From contig OZ020611.1 in NCBI GenBank assembly GCA_963971575.1, positions 54,717,381-54,781,380 of the forward strand: a stretch of DNA of 64,000 nt, given 5' to 3'. Origin of the DNA: Liopterus haemorrhoidalis. Taxonomy: Eukaryota; Arthropoda; Insecta; Coleoptera; Dytiscidae. The notes under the pieces are model-generated. The model saw only the letters and a program-made list of their open reading frames with translations, had not been told where the DNA came from and did not search any database. Position numbers and translations under genes: made by a program. Numbering within the stretch: position 1 is the first letter of the stretch; each line of letters starts with the position of its first letter. Positions 1 to 9,425 of this stretch are shown here, piece after piece.

Positions 1-336
1 AAATTTATGTCTGTTTGTGCCTTATTCGAAAAAATTTTTCAAATAAAAGTTGTTTTACTTTTATGATAATCAAAATTAAAATGATTTTTTGTTAAAATGC
101 AATCTGTATTTTCAAAATTAATAAATTAAAGTGAAATGCCTAAAGAAACAACTTGCCAGAAAATATATACATATGTATGTACCTAATAATTATAATTTCT
201 GTGTTCCATGATCTTATTGTCTTTTCCCTAGAAATAGGAGATCGCAAATTGTTCAATATATTAATTCTTTTTTTAAATGTAAAAAACGAAATGCAATAGA
301 CACATTGAATATTGGCTTAACTATAAAATACGCGAC
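1..336. other. No feature recognised
   Basis: AT-rich sequence without a long reading frame, RNA gene or clear inverted repeat. Short A/T runs only. Confidence 0.5.
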
Positions 337-366
337 ACAAGTCTGAACAAGTCTGAACAAGTCTGA
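337..366. repeat. Three exact tandem copies of a 10-bp unit
   Basis: ACAAGTCTGA occurs three times in a row without mismatch. It is a short minisatellite with no visible link to a gene. Confidence 0.9.
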
Positions 367-632
367 ATTGTCCGTAGACAACGGTCTTTTACTTGATTTC
401 ATTTATTTCAACTCTTACCCTGATTGCGAACGGTTCCTATTGACATACATATTATCAATTTGTATAATTTGTATTGTTAATATTTAGTTTAAAGTTTACC
501 TGAAGCTTGAGTGCAATTGATTTAAAAATACGTTAGAATTTTCATTTGTGCTAATTTATCATAAGGTAAGTTTAAAAACATATTTTTTATGTTTAATACA
601 TGTTTCATATAGTATATACTTATAAGGATAAA

Positions 633-940
633 TATGCCGAAGCATTAGAGCGGGGCGGCGAAAAGAAAGAAAAAAGAAAACGCGTAAGAGGGAATAAATA
701 AATTGCCTTAACTAGATAGCTTTTTTAAACAATCGATTCCTCCAGTTCCTTCTACTTGCTTATTATTAAATTTGGAAGCAGTAGATGACATAGAATCTGA
801 ACAAGTGCCAGAGGGTGACGAAGTGGAAACAAAATCATCAGAACAAGTTGTAGAAAATGTTGATCTAAATCATAGTGCAATAAGTATGCAAGGTAATGTC
901 TATTTATCAGACAAATTTAATTTTCCTGATCCATTAATTA
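633..940 (+). pseudogene. hAT-type transposase N-terminus, degraded
   Basis: An ATG at 633 is followed by a lysine/arginine-rich stretch (SGAAKRKKK) interrupted by in-frame stops, then LPxLDSFFKQ and an acidic, serine-rich stretch (residues such as DDIESEQVPEGDEVET). This order (basic start, LPKLDxFF-like motif, acidic linker) is what I know from the N-termini of hAT transposases of the ZMYM/TTF-type group. The frame has at least two stops before the LDSFF motif and ends near 940, so it is non-functional. A hAT-like terminal sequence lies 200 bp downstream on the same side. No zinc finger or catalytic domain remains. Confidence 0.45.
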
Positions 941-1077
941 ATTAATTTATATAATAAATGTATTTAATCCTATGAATGGTATTTTTTTCCTCTTCTTTGT
1001 CCTTTATTTATTACAAAAAAATTAAAATAAACAAATAAAAATGGTAAGTATTAATGAAAATAAGGCCCTATTGGCAC

Positions 1078-1152
1078 TTTGGCTCGTGGGCCCCTCGAGC
1101 TCATGGGCCCGTGTGAATCGCACTCCATGCACCCCCGGTTGCTACGCCCCTG
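1078..1152 (-). mobile_element. hAT-like terminal inverted repeat (right end)
   Basis: Read on the minus strand the end is CAGGGGCGTAGCAACCGGGG, followed by GC-rich subterminal sequence. CAGGGGCGTAGC is a common hAT end in insects. The left partner was not found, so the element is truncated or its left end has decayed. It may be the right end of the element that held the transposase relic at 633-940. Confidence 0.5.
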
Positions 1153-1479
1153 AGTACAAATTTCGGCAGAACATTTGGAACGTTGAATAAAGGATATGAT
1201 CTTTTTTTTCCCGTAATTTTTAACCACTAAAATAAAAGTCCTAAAACTAGATATAAGCTAAAACTCGATATAAAACACAAACATACTTAGCAATGCAATG
1301 CTTTTAGCAACGAAGTCTACTTTATGACCATTCTGTTATCATTTACAAAAACAAAAAATACATAATTGTTCCTTTCTTAGCGTTAGAACGGGCAGGACGA
1401 AAACTATCATACATGGAAGTTTCAAACAGAAGCGCATGCAAGAAGACAATAAGAAAGGAATATCGCTATCGGAGGAAAT

Positions 1480-1800
1480 AATTTTTAATCAGTCGATAAG
1501 TTCATCTATCTTGAATCACTGATAACATCCAACAACACTTCCTGTGAAATTAAGAGACTTATTGGCCTAGGAGAGTTATTTCAGATTTATAGATAACTTC
1601 AATCTTGTAGATCGGTGTGCATTAATTTCTGAAGACTTGAAGCTACAGTTCATAACCTGTACTGTCGTAGGCTGTTGTAGTACATAGACATTATCAAAAT
1701 ATGATAACACTTTAGGCTTATTTAAGCACGAAATACTAAGAAAAATATTTGGACCCATCCAGGATAGACGAGACCAGTACTAATGCTCGAAGTTAAACCA
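1480..1800 (+). pseudogene. RTE-type LINE reverse transcriptase C-terminal relic
   Basis: Translated pieces show the post-RT landmarks of RTE-like non-LTR retrotransposons: a YLxSLITSNNTSxEIKRLI block near 1508-1560 and HEILRKIFGPI near 1722-1760. In intact relatives the second block follows the ETW motif. Stops and frameshifts separate the blocks, so this is a dead 3' fragment. The 60-codon minus-strand frame across the same stretch is only a shadow. Confidence 0.65.
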
Positions 1801-1892
1801 AATAAAAAGCGCAAAATACGAAGACCACGAAATAGCAAACCGGTGGACCGTCATGAAAAACAGAACAAAATCGCGACGTATCCTAATTTTGT

Positions 1893-2030
1893 TGCCTTTT
1901 AATATAATAAATTTGCATTATATAATCAAACATCTTCGATTAGGGACGTTGATATGTGAATGTAGCGTTTGGCCGAACTGGTTTGACAGTTGTATATTTT
2001 TCAAGGTATCTATCAATTATGTTTCGTAAA
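1893..2030 (+). repeat. Dispersed repeat R, copy 1
   Basis: About 135 bp that recur in the same orientation at 17592-17735, sharing AATAAATTTGCATTATATAA, a central TTAGGGA, CTGGTTTGACAGTT and TATTTTTCAA. No reading frame and no inverted ends are visible, so the family is unclassified. Confidence 0.7.
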
Positions 2031-2149
2031 ATTTGCTAAAGTTATTATACCAATATTATGAACTAAAATGTTCAGTGTTATAATGAAGCTCATTATAATA
2101 GTAAATTCAGTTTCATAATGTCTTCCATTTGAATGCAAAATTAAATATA

Positions 2150-3154
2150 CAGGGTGTTTGTTTGAAACGGGGCACCCCGAAAATCTCCTTTATTTGTAAA
2201 GATACAAAAAATCTTCAGAACAAAAGTTAAACTAGACAAAAAGGCCCATCTAAAGGTTACTATAAGAATTCTGAGGCACTTCCGGTTTCACCGGAAATGA
2301 TGTCAACTTTTGATCTAGCATAGGGAATCGATAATTTTATATTTTTTTCTTAAAAGTACATTAAATTAGCTTTACAATGACACCAAAAAATCATATTTTT
2401 ATGTTAGCCATTTCAAAATGGCGACCATTTATTTACAAAATAATAATCAACATAAGTTTTACATTATATGAAATAACATGAAATAACTTAAATTTTAATT
2501 TTTCAATTAAATGTTTTATAAATAACAAGAGTTTAATAGTTTATTTTGCTTATTTTTGTTTGAAAAAAAAATTGTATTAATTGGTAGTAAGTCGTTATTT
2601 GTACCTAATTATGGTTTATGTACGATATACCAACGAAGAGATGACAGATATGGTTCTGATATACGGAGAGTGCCAAAGAAATGCGTTAGGGCCCAGCGAC
2701 TCTATCAGGAAAGGTATCCTGATAGACCTCAGCCGAGAAGGCAGTATTTTGCCAAATTAGTGAACAAATTAAGCCAGCGAGATCCTTCGAAATTCAAAAA
2801 CGACGTCCAGAAAGTTTTCAAAGCTTGCTACGTTCAACTTTGTAAAACTTATGTTGATTATTATTTTGTAAATAAATGTTCGCCATTTTGAAATGGTTAA
2901 CATAAAAATGTGATTTTTTGGTGTCATTGTAAAGCTAATTTAATGTACTTTTAGGAAAAAAATATAAAATTATCGATTCCCTATGCTAGATCAAAAGTTG
3001 ACATCATTTCCGGTGAAACCGGAAGTGCCTCAGAATTCTTATAGTAACCTTTAGATGGGCCTTTTTGTCTAGTTTAACTTTTGTTCTGAAGATTTTTTGT
3101 ATCTTTACAAATAAAGGAGATTTTCGGGGTGCCCCGTTTCAAACAAACACCCTG
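2150..3154. mobile_element. DNA transposon with ~315-bp terminal inverted repeats
   Basis: The ends are CAGGGTGTTTGTTTGAAAC and its complement. The arms (about 2150-2465 and 2840-3154) match almost base for base. TATA flanks both sides (2146-2149 and 3155-3158), compatible with a TA or TATA target duplication. A degraded reading frame sits between the arms. The near-identity of the arms suggests young insertion or gene conversion between arms. Superfamily is inferred as Tc1/mariner-like from the TA flank and the internal frame. Confidence 0.85.
2611..2840 (+). pseudogene. DUF4817-like helix-turn-helix protein, frameshifted
   Basis: The first frame from ATG 2611 reads YTNEEMTDMVLIYGECQRNA. 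A frameshift near 2690 moves the match to a second frame with RLYQERYPDRPQPRRQYF and a following K/R-rich helix. An IYGEC..NA......Y..RYPDR..P pattern is what I know of the DUF4817 domain found at the start of many insect transposon proteins and predicted to bind DNA. No catalytic DDE region is left between the arms, so the element is non-autonomous. The frameshift is visible directly; the function is from family knowledge. Confidence 0.7.
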
Positions 3155-3164
3155 TATATATAAG

Positions 3165-3210
3165 CAATTCGCGGACCACTAAAAATTTGCTACTGACCAG
3201 TGGTCTAATA
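3165..3210. repeat. Fragment of CAGTGTTTCTC-type hAT repeat
   Basis: GCGGACCACTAAAAATTTG followed by GACCAGTGGTC closely matches the subterminal part of the hAT MITE at 55014-55318. It is a remnant only. Confidence 0.4.
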
Positions 3211-3762
3211 TTTAATTATACCAGAAAAAAGAAAATGCGTCTTATTTTAAGCCGTAACCCTATTTTAATTTTCAGTAGACACAACATACACCGTACAAAA
3301 AAGAACGAAAAGTGTGCATTCTTACAACAATAATTTTGTGTCTACATTTGAAAGATAATTCTCTTGAAATTGTTAGTGACAGAGCTCTTTAACTATTATT
3401 AAATCGGGTCACGACATCTTATTATTTATTTCATTACGATACAATTTAACCAATTACGATATATTTTACATTTCATAACAAGACTATTATTACTATTAAT
3501 TTATAATCCCCCTTGGCTAACTGCTTCAAATAAATATACAATAAAAAATATCAAATAGTTCTTCGATGCGCCATGATAGTATTTGTTAAATATCGATTAC
3601 GATTGATTTATTGGTAACATAATTATTAGTGAACTTAAAAATATTTTTAGTCTGAGAAAGATATCTGATTTTTTACTAAACAAATTCGAATACATTCATA
3701 ATATAAAGTTATTTATTTTAGATAACTTTCTCAAGAATAATCTGATCAAAATATTCGTGAGT
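3211..3762. other. No feature recognised
   Basis: AT-rich sequence between transposons, with no supported frame or repeat. Confidence 0.4.
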
Positions 3763-3922
3763 ATTATTTCCAGGGCTTCGAACAAAATATATATCAGTTC
3801 GGTTCCGGTTTTCGTTCCGGCAAAAATAATGGTTTTTTTTCGTTTTCGGTTCATTTCCGAGTGATACATTTTTTAATGCTTTTATTTGTATTAGAAATTT
3901 ATTTTCTACTATAATTTTGGAA

Positions 3923-4766
3923 CAGTGATTCTCAACCACTGAGCCGCGGCACTTTTGTGTGCCGCGAAATTCTTGAAGAGTGTCGCTAAATCTTAGAAAT
4001 GCATACAATAAAAAAATTTTGTATGTACTTTTATACAGGAATTTATTGGAACCGGAACGCGACGTGAAAAGGTAATGAGTCACGCAATAATCATTCTGTT
4101 GTACTTGTAGTACATATTATTTTATTTAACTTTGAAAATTATTATCATAAACTATTTTACACAGTGTATTATAGGTATAGTCGGATTGCTGATAAGTGAC
4201 TGTTCGTTGCTACAAGTATCGATATTCAATACTATATGCTGTCTCTGTCTATATCATTATAATTATTTGCATACCCATAGTAACGTATAGTGACTCAAGT
4301 TGACAACTAATCTTCAAAATTATTTGAATAAAAAAACAAAGCATTAGAAAGAAATAGAATGATTCGTAGATATCTTTACTAATTAGAGTGCGAAAATAAA
4401 TTCACAGCAGTACTCAAACAAACAAAATTATTAATTTTAAGGTTATAATTATAAATAAGGAAAAATTTATACTCATACGTAAATTTTGGATTATAATTTG
4501 TTTTTTATTCCAGCAGATTTCAAATTAAAGTTTGTGAATTTAATAATTGGCCGCAAGCCATATTTTAATTAATATTTATTACCAGACACTGACAGTTAAG
4601 ACAAATAACAAAAAACATTTTTAAAATCGCTGAAAAATGGTAACTAGATTATTATACGATTGCATTACTTGATACATACATGTAACAGTCACCTATCAGC
4701 AATCCGACTATAAGTAAAATTCTTTTAAACTTATAGTTAGTGAGTTAGTATAGTTGAGAATCACTG
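3923..4766. mobile_element. hAT-like MITE nested in the outer hAT
   Basis: Ends CAGTGATTCTCAACC and GTTGAGAATCACTG. The putative 8-bp TSDs TTTTGGAA and ATTTAGAA match at 6 of 8 positions, so the insertion is old. Its interior is occupied by a third element (4178-4710). CAGTG-TTCTCAACC is a common hAT end. Confidence 0.8.
4178..4710. mobile_element. TA-flanked MITE, innermost layer
   Basis: Inverted ends of about 27 bp, TAGTCGGATTGCTGATA... on both strands with one internal mismatch, flanked by TA on each side (4176-4177, 4711-4712). This fits a Tc1/mariner-type non-autonomous element. No coding content is visible. Confidence 0.85.
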
Positions 4767-5297
4767 ATTTAGAAGAACACTTTATTTTTTATTTTGTGAT
4801 AATCATACCAAGGTAGCTGCCAGGGGGGGGTCTGAACGCCCCCCCCCCCCCCGAAATAATAGAAGCGCAATTTTTTTCAATCAGTTTCAATCAATAATTA
4901 CGAATTACAATTTATTTTTGTTCATCAGTTTAAAAAATAATCTTAAATAAAATGTATTTTATATTCACTCACATAAACATTATCTAAACCGAAATAAACC
5001 GATATTTTTTCGGTTCAGTTCCGGTTTTCGTTCCGTCAAAAATAACAGTATATTTCGGTTTTCGGATCAGTTCCGGTTCAAAGCCCTGATTATTTCTTTA
5101 ACGGTCATGTACATTTCCATACTTTTCTTCCAGATATTTAAACCAACCCCTCTGGGTAATAAGGTAACGAATTTTTTTTGGAAAAATTAAACGAAATGTT
5201 TAAAAATTGCTTTCCGATTCTTAATTTACGCATCAAAATCTTTAATTTGATGTTCCACAATATTAATAATAAAAATAAAGAATAATAACTTAATTTC

Positions 5298-5318
5298 AAC
5301 GAGCCAAAAAGGCTCGTT
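5298..5318. repeat. Short perfect hairpin
   Basis: AACGAGCC-AAAAA-GGCTCGTT, an 8-bp perfect stem. In this eukaryotic context a terminator role is not supported. Confidence 0.6.
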
Positions 5319-5560
5319 ATTTACCATCGCTCGTTATTTAGGGGAAAAAAATCTGATAAAAAAATTCTATTGTACTATTTCTACACAAGTAATATTTTTA
5401 GAATTTCGTAAGAATGGCCCAGAAACCTTATACCGTCACTTATGTCTGACTGTACGGTAAAAAATCTAGCCAAATGGCTGAAAATAATTAATAATTTTAA
5501 TTTTTTTTTTTTTGTGGTGTTATCAAATGAAAACTCTTGAAACGTAACAGAAAACAATGT

Positions 5561-5680
5561 GTACAGGTAGATCTGCACAAATAGACCTGCACAAGTAGAC
5601 CTTCTCACGTATACCTGCACAGGCTGATTTGTACAGTTTGATCTGCACAAGTAGACCTATACAGGTTTACTTGTAGGTAT
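5561..5680. repeat. Degenerate ~17-bp tandem repeat
   Basis: About seven diverged units of the type GTAGACCTGCACAA with variants. The frames crossing it on the minus strand (rich in QVYVRRST-like repeats) are translations of the repeat, not genes. Confidence 0.75.
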
Positions 5681-5881
5681 GCAGTGACAAACGACCCAAA
5701 GATCTCTGTACTTAAGAAGCCGCTGGCCCAGAAGCACAGGAAAAAGCAGTTGTCCTCATCCGTACTTGGTCTCCTGAAAGAGATAGAGGAGCCGCAACCA
5801 CCGTTCGAGTATGATTCAGAACAGTAGCGCACCCAGAATTTCTTGCTGGGGGGGGGGATACAATTTACTTACATGGACATA

Positions 5882-6090
5882 CGGAGTGATTATTTAATGG
5901 CGAGACGACGTCACTGGAAGTTTTAATAATTTGCCGTTTCATACACATCGTAGCAGGCGATTATGCGCGCATACGCATAATCTTTTTTTCTTCATAATCA
6001 AATTTTCTTCAAAGTTATTATAGTCATAGTATTCTGCTAGGAGGCGCGTAAAATTCGGTGACGTCGTCTCGTCATTAAATAATCACTCTG
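5882..6090. mobile_element. TA-flanked palindromic MITE M1, copy 1
   Basis: Ends CRGAGTGATTATTTAATG with a further GCGAGACGACGTCAC inside, flanked by TA (5880-5881, 6091-6092). A second copy of nearly the same length is at 41585-41794. Left halves are almost identical between copies (to about GATTATGCGCGCAT) while the middles differ. Confidence 0.9.
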
Positions 6091-6363
6091 TATATAGTGT
6101 GTACGTGTGTGTTGTAGGTGCGAAAAAGACACAAAACTTACAATATGCACTATTTTCAATCCGAGAATATACCAGCTATGTATATCTTTTAAACTAATTC
6201 AACTGAAATTTTCTCTGAAATTTTTCATTTCATAATATTTTAGGAAAATTAAAATTTTGATCAGGTTTCCAAATTTTTTCTATAAAATCAAGTTTTTCGT
6301 CTATCGAAGTGTTGCAATTGTAGTTCATTGTACCTTTTCAGCTTGCCTTAGCACATTCCTTAT

Positions 6364-6560
6364 GTGACAATGAGCTCTATATTGCGACATTTCCTCTATA
6401 AATGCACACTAGGCATTCTCAATTATCAATTCAAATAATGCAACTCATACAATTGTAAATATGTATAAATATTGTATTATATTAGAAATAAATCAGTCTT
6501 AGTTGAATCTCGGTCTTCTCACTATCCTTCGGGATACAACATTTCTGGTGGCAGCGGTAG
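6364..6560 (+). other. Possible LTR with primer-binding site
   Basis: TGT at 6364, a TATA-like CTATAAATG near 6391, an AATAAA near 6487, and ACA at 6539-6541, then TGGTGGCAGCGGTAG at 6546. The order (TATA box, poly(A) signal, ACA end, TGG-start primer site) resembles the end of an LTR. No second LTR and no gag/pol follow. This is inference; a chance arrangement is possible. Confidence 0.3.
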
Positions 6561-7768
6561 ATCCACTTGCTTTTCTCATTTTTTCCGCTAAACATGCAAT
6601 ATCGTTTGTATTTTCATTTGAGTCATCAGTGCTGGTCGTTAGGTTAACATTTTGTGTCTCCGCGTCTGTACCTACTAATTTGACATGTTTCTTTAGAACT
6701 ATGAGGCTGATCGTTATGTTCGTCTTCAGTTTGTTTTGGTTTTTATTACAAAATTCCAGAAAGTATTTACCTGTTTTTTTTTTCTGCCATGTTTCCAAAA
6801 TGTACGTAAAGTAATTTTATATCCAACTAGCACTAAAACTAAATTAATCAATTCCCTTCACTGCTATTATTAATAATAAAATAAAAAAATAAATTTACTC
6901 TTTTAAATATTTCACAGTTCACAAAACTGAAAAAAGCGCAGAAATATCTGACCCACAAAAAGAACATCAACCGACTAAAATCAGAGATAAGTTTTCATCA
7001 TCACTCGATATAACGAACAAATAGAACAATTGTAACTATTTTAACAATGAATCGATAGAAAAGTAAATAGTATGTTTTTATGATAGTCGACCAGATATAT
7101 TTTTCGAGGAAAGTTTGAAATGAAATGAAATGAGATAGCGATACTCAATTCAGGAGTTAAATTAAATAAACAAATCTCAATAATCATTAAATAATTTGGT
7201 TTAAGTAATAACACATTTTCATATTTTATTAAATATAATTATTAATAAATATTAGGTACTTAGCTTTATTATTATTATTTTTTTAATGAAATATCCTTGT
7301 AGTTGCTTTATATTTAATTATAGAGGGTTCTGGGCGGGGGGCTTCAGCCCGGCAGCCCCCTCCTGGATGCGCCACTGATTCAGAATGATCTGTATCTTTA
7401 TACTAAGCCATACATTTGTACTTTTGTTTACAGTATAAATATATTTTAAATCGTTTAAAAGGGGTTTTGGCTAGATTTTCTGAATCTCTGGACTAGGGAT
7501 GTTTAGCATCGATGTTGATATCGGCGCGTACTATCGATGTTAAAAAAACATCGAAGGAAAAACATCGATGTTTTATTAATATTAAAAAAGCTATTTATTT
7601 ATATTATATAGGTTTTATTTAATAATGTAAAGATGAAATACGAAAAAAGTAACGCATAATACACAAAAAGCATTTATTATATTTTGAAATAGAAATATTC
7701 CTTTTTAATAGTAATTAATTTCACATTAATATTATTATACCCAATATAATAATCCTAATTTGTACCTA

Positions 7769-7950
7769 CAGTCTATTCCAAACGATTAGGCGGAACTAAC
7801 CGCAATTTTCATTTTTGTAATTTGTCATTAGATATTTTTTTATATATTGAAGTTGACTTTTCCTGAACAAAATGATCAAAAGCTTCAATTAATCGGTAAA
7901 AGTAACTAGAATTGAAAATCTAGTTCCACCTAAACCAAAGGAACAGACTT
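7769..7950 (+). mobile_element. MITE U, left arm of an inverted pair
   Basis: Starts CAGTCTATTCCAAACG and ends CCAAAGGAACAGACT, giving short inverted ends (AGTCT.TTCC). Solo copies or fragments lie at 13281-13437, 43331-43372, 49000-49011 and 52406-52555. Mariner-like by its CAG/CTG ends and TA context. Confidence 0.75.
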
Positions 7951-8096
7951 TACTATTTTTACATTTCTAAAATGAAATATTGGATTTTATTACAATACTA
8001 ATATAGTAATCTTAATGTTAATTTTATATTATTTAACATAAAAATAACACTGTCATACACAATTATTTTTTATACTTTTTTAAGTTGAAATAAAAC

Positions 8097-8237
8097 CTGT
8101 TCCTTTGGTTTAGGCAGAACTAGATTTTCAATTCTAGTTACTTTTACCGATTAATTGAAGCTTTTGATCATTTTGTTCAGGAAAAGCCAACTTCAATATA
8201 TAAAAAAATAGCTAATGACAACTTACAAAAATTCAGG
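8097..8237 (-). mobile_element. MITE U, right arm of an inverted pair
   Basis: Complement of the first arm, from TGTTCCTTTGGTTTAGGC to the AGCTAATGACAA block. The two arms with their ~145-bp spacer could form a long hairpin. The same arrangement is in the H1 copy at 29280-30469. Confidence 0.75.
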
Positions 8238-8447
8238 GATTAGAGGAATAACAACTGGGAAAGTGTCAACAAGACTCAAAAAGAAAAAGTGTGTTGGCGT
8301 CGTTGGTCGTTCGCATTGTTTGCAAAAATTAGAAGTTTCTTCTTATTTTTTCGTATTCTACTAACTGCTAAAAAGAATAAGAACTAACACTATTAGTTAT
8401 GTTATATCACAAAAGATGGCGCTTATATTTTGTGTACTAATTTTAAT

Positions 8448-9224
8448 AGGGGAAACTTTTTAAGATCGCAGCGCCGTATGCGGCAAAGCTGGAACACTCG
8501 AAAGCCACATTAAACTGTTATTCGTGTATTTGTTTACATGGTGAAAATGAACACGAGTTGTATTTTTCCTGTTTTCCGAGCTTTTTTTTAATTTAAAGGT
8601 AATCTACGATTTACAAGATATGTAATAATATACTATTCTAAAGAAATTTCAAAGATATTTTTAGTTTTTCATTGTATTTTTAATTCTTTTTGACTGTCTG
8701 TCAATATAATAACAACTAAAATATGGTAAATATATTAGTAAAAATTAATATCTCTGCCTGAAAAAGTAGAAGGGCCTTTTAAGATATCAACTGATGATTT
8801 AGGCAAATTTTGGGTGCGATAAATGCTTTTTTTCAGTCTTTTTTTTGGACGTAAAAAATCACTTTCCATAAAATGCAAGGGCAAACATGCATGCATGGGC
8901 TTGGATTTTTGCCCATTTTTAGTTTTTGAGTCCATAAAAACCTACGATCCACTTTCTCTCTGCCTCCAAACGTCGTTTCAATTCATATTTTTTTCGATTT
9001 AGGTTAGGTAAGGTAAATTATGGAATGTTTAAGAAGGATTCTTCATTATTCACGATTTACATTGCGGCACACAACAAAATTGATTGTTTTTTCCATGATA
9101 CACAAAAATAAAACACAAACAACAAAAAAACACGTATTTCTCCATTGAACATAACAAAACAATGTGGCTTTCGTATCTTTCACAAATTGCCACCAGATGT
9201 CAGGGCGCTTAGGAAGTTTCCCCT
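8448..9224. mobile_element. 777-bp transposon inserted into H1 copy 1
   Basis: Ends AGGGGAAACTTTTTAAG and CTTAGGAAGTTTCCCCT. The H1 copy at 29280-30469 shows the empty site. Comparing the two gives a 2-bp AT duplication, or no duplication if the ends are taken as TAGGGG/CCCCTA. A 66-codon minus-strand frame (8735-8935) contains HFMESDF followed by KKRLKK, faintly like the end of a THAP zinc finger, but the cysteine spacing is wrong and the upstream part is in another frame. Coding content is therefore uncertain. Confidence 0.85.
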
Positions 9225-9425
9225 ATAAAAATTAAATTTTTAAGATTCCAGCGCCTCTAGCGGTAGTTTATGAATTTCAAAGTTTAAACATCGACATCGG
9301 TAGTAGACATCGATATTTTATCGATACTATCGCCAGCTGACCGTCGATGGTAAAACATCGATGTTTTTAAAACAAACATCGATGTTTTCGATACATCGAT
9401 GTTTTTTCCCATCCCTACTCTGGAC

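Larger units (their letters stand above)
3771..5088. mobile_element. hAT element, outer layer of a three-deep nest
   Basis: Ends CAGGGCTTCGAAC and its complement with one mismatch. The 8-bp TSD ATTATTTC is exact on both sides (3763-3770 and 5089-5096). Both subterminal regions carry CGGTTCCGG/TTTTCGTTCCG repeats in inverted orientation, typical of hAT transposase-binding subterminal motifs. No transposase frame is left; most of the interior is a second transposon (3923-4766). A run of C/G at 4827-4852 lies in the right part. Confidence 0.9.
5822..7377. mobile_element. hAT element with perfect TSD
   Basis: Left end CAGTAGCGCACCCAG, right end CTGGATGCGCCACTG; TSD ATTCAGAA is exact at 5814-5821 and 7378-7385. 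Both ends have G/C-run subterminal sequence. A TA-MITE (5882-6090) and an LTR-like stretch (about 6364-6560) lie inside. The overlapping plus/minus frames at 6499-6814 show no family I recognise and no catalytic motif. Confidence 0.9.
7494..9417. mobile_element. hAT element H1, copy 1 (CATCGATGTT subterminal repeats)
   Basis: Ends TAGGGATG and CATCCCTA; TSD CTCTGGAC exact at 7486-7493 and 9418-9425. Both ends hold many copies of CATCGATGTT in both orientations, the dense subterminal motif array typical of hAT transposase binding. The interior has two inverted U units (7769-7950, 8097-8237) and a younger 777-bp insertion (8448-9224). A second copy without that insertion is at 29280-30469. No transposase is encoded. 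Confidence 0.92.

Noticed and set aside
3718..4083. Minus-strand 121-codon frame
   Set aside because: Crosses the borders of two hAT ends and has no family motif.
5298..5318. Rho-independent-like terminator
   Set aside because: Stem-loop without transcription context in eukaryotic DNA.
6499..6814. Overlapping ~100-codon frames on both strands inside a hAT
   Set aside because: No recognisable domain; one frame would run over the LTR-like stretch. Not enough to call a gene.
8735..8935. THAP zinc finger in the 777-bp insertion
   Set aside because: HFMESDF and KKRLKK are suggestive, but the cysteine-histidine spacing is wrong and the upstream cysteines are absent.
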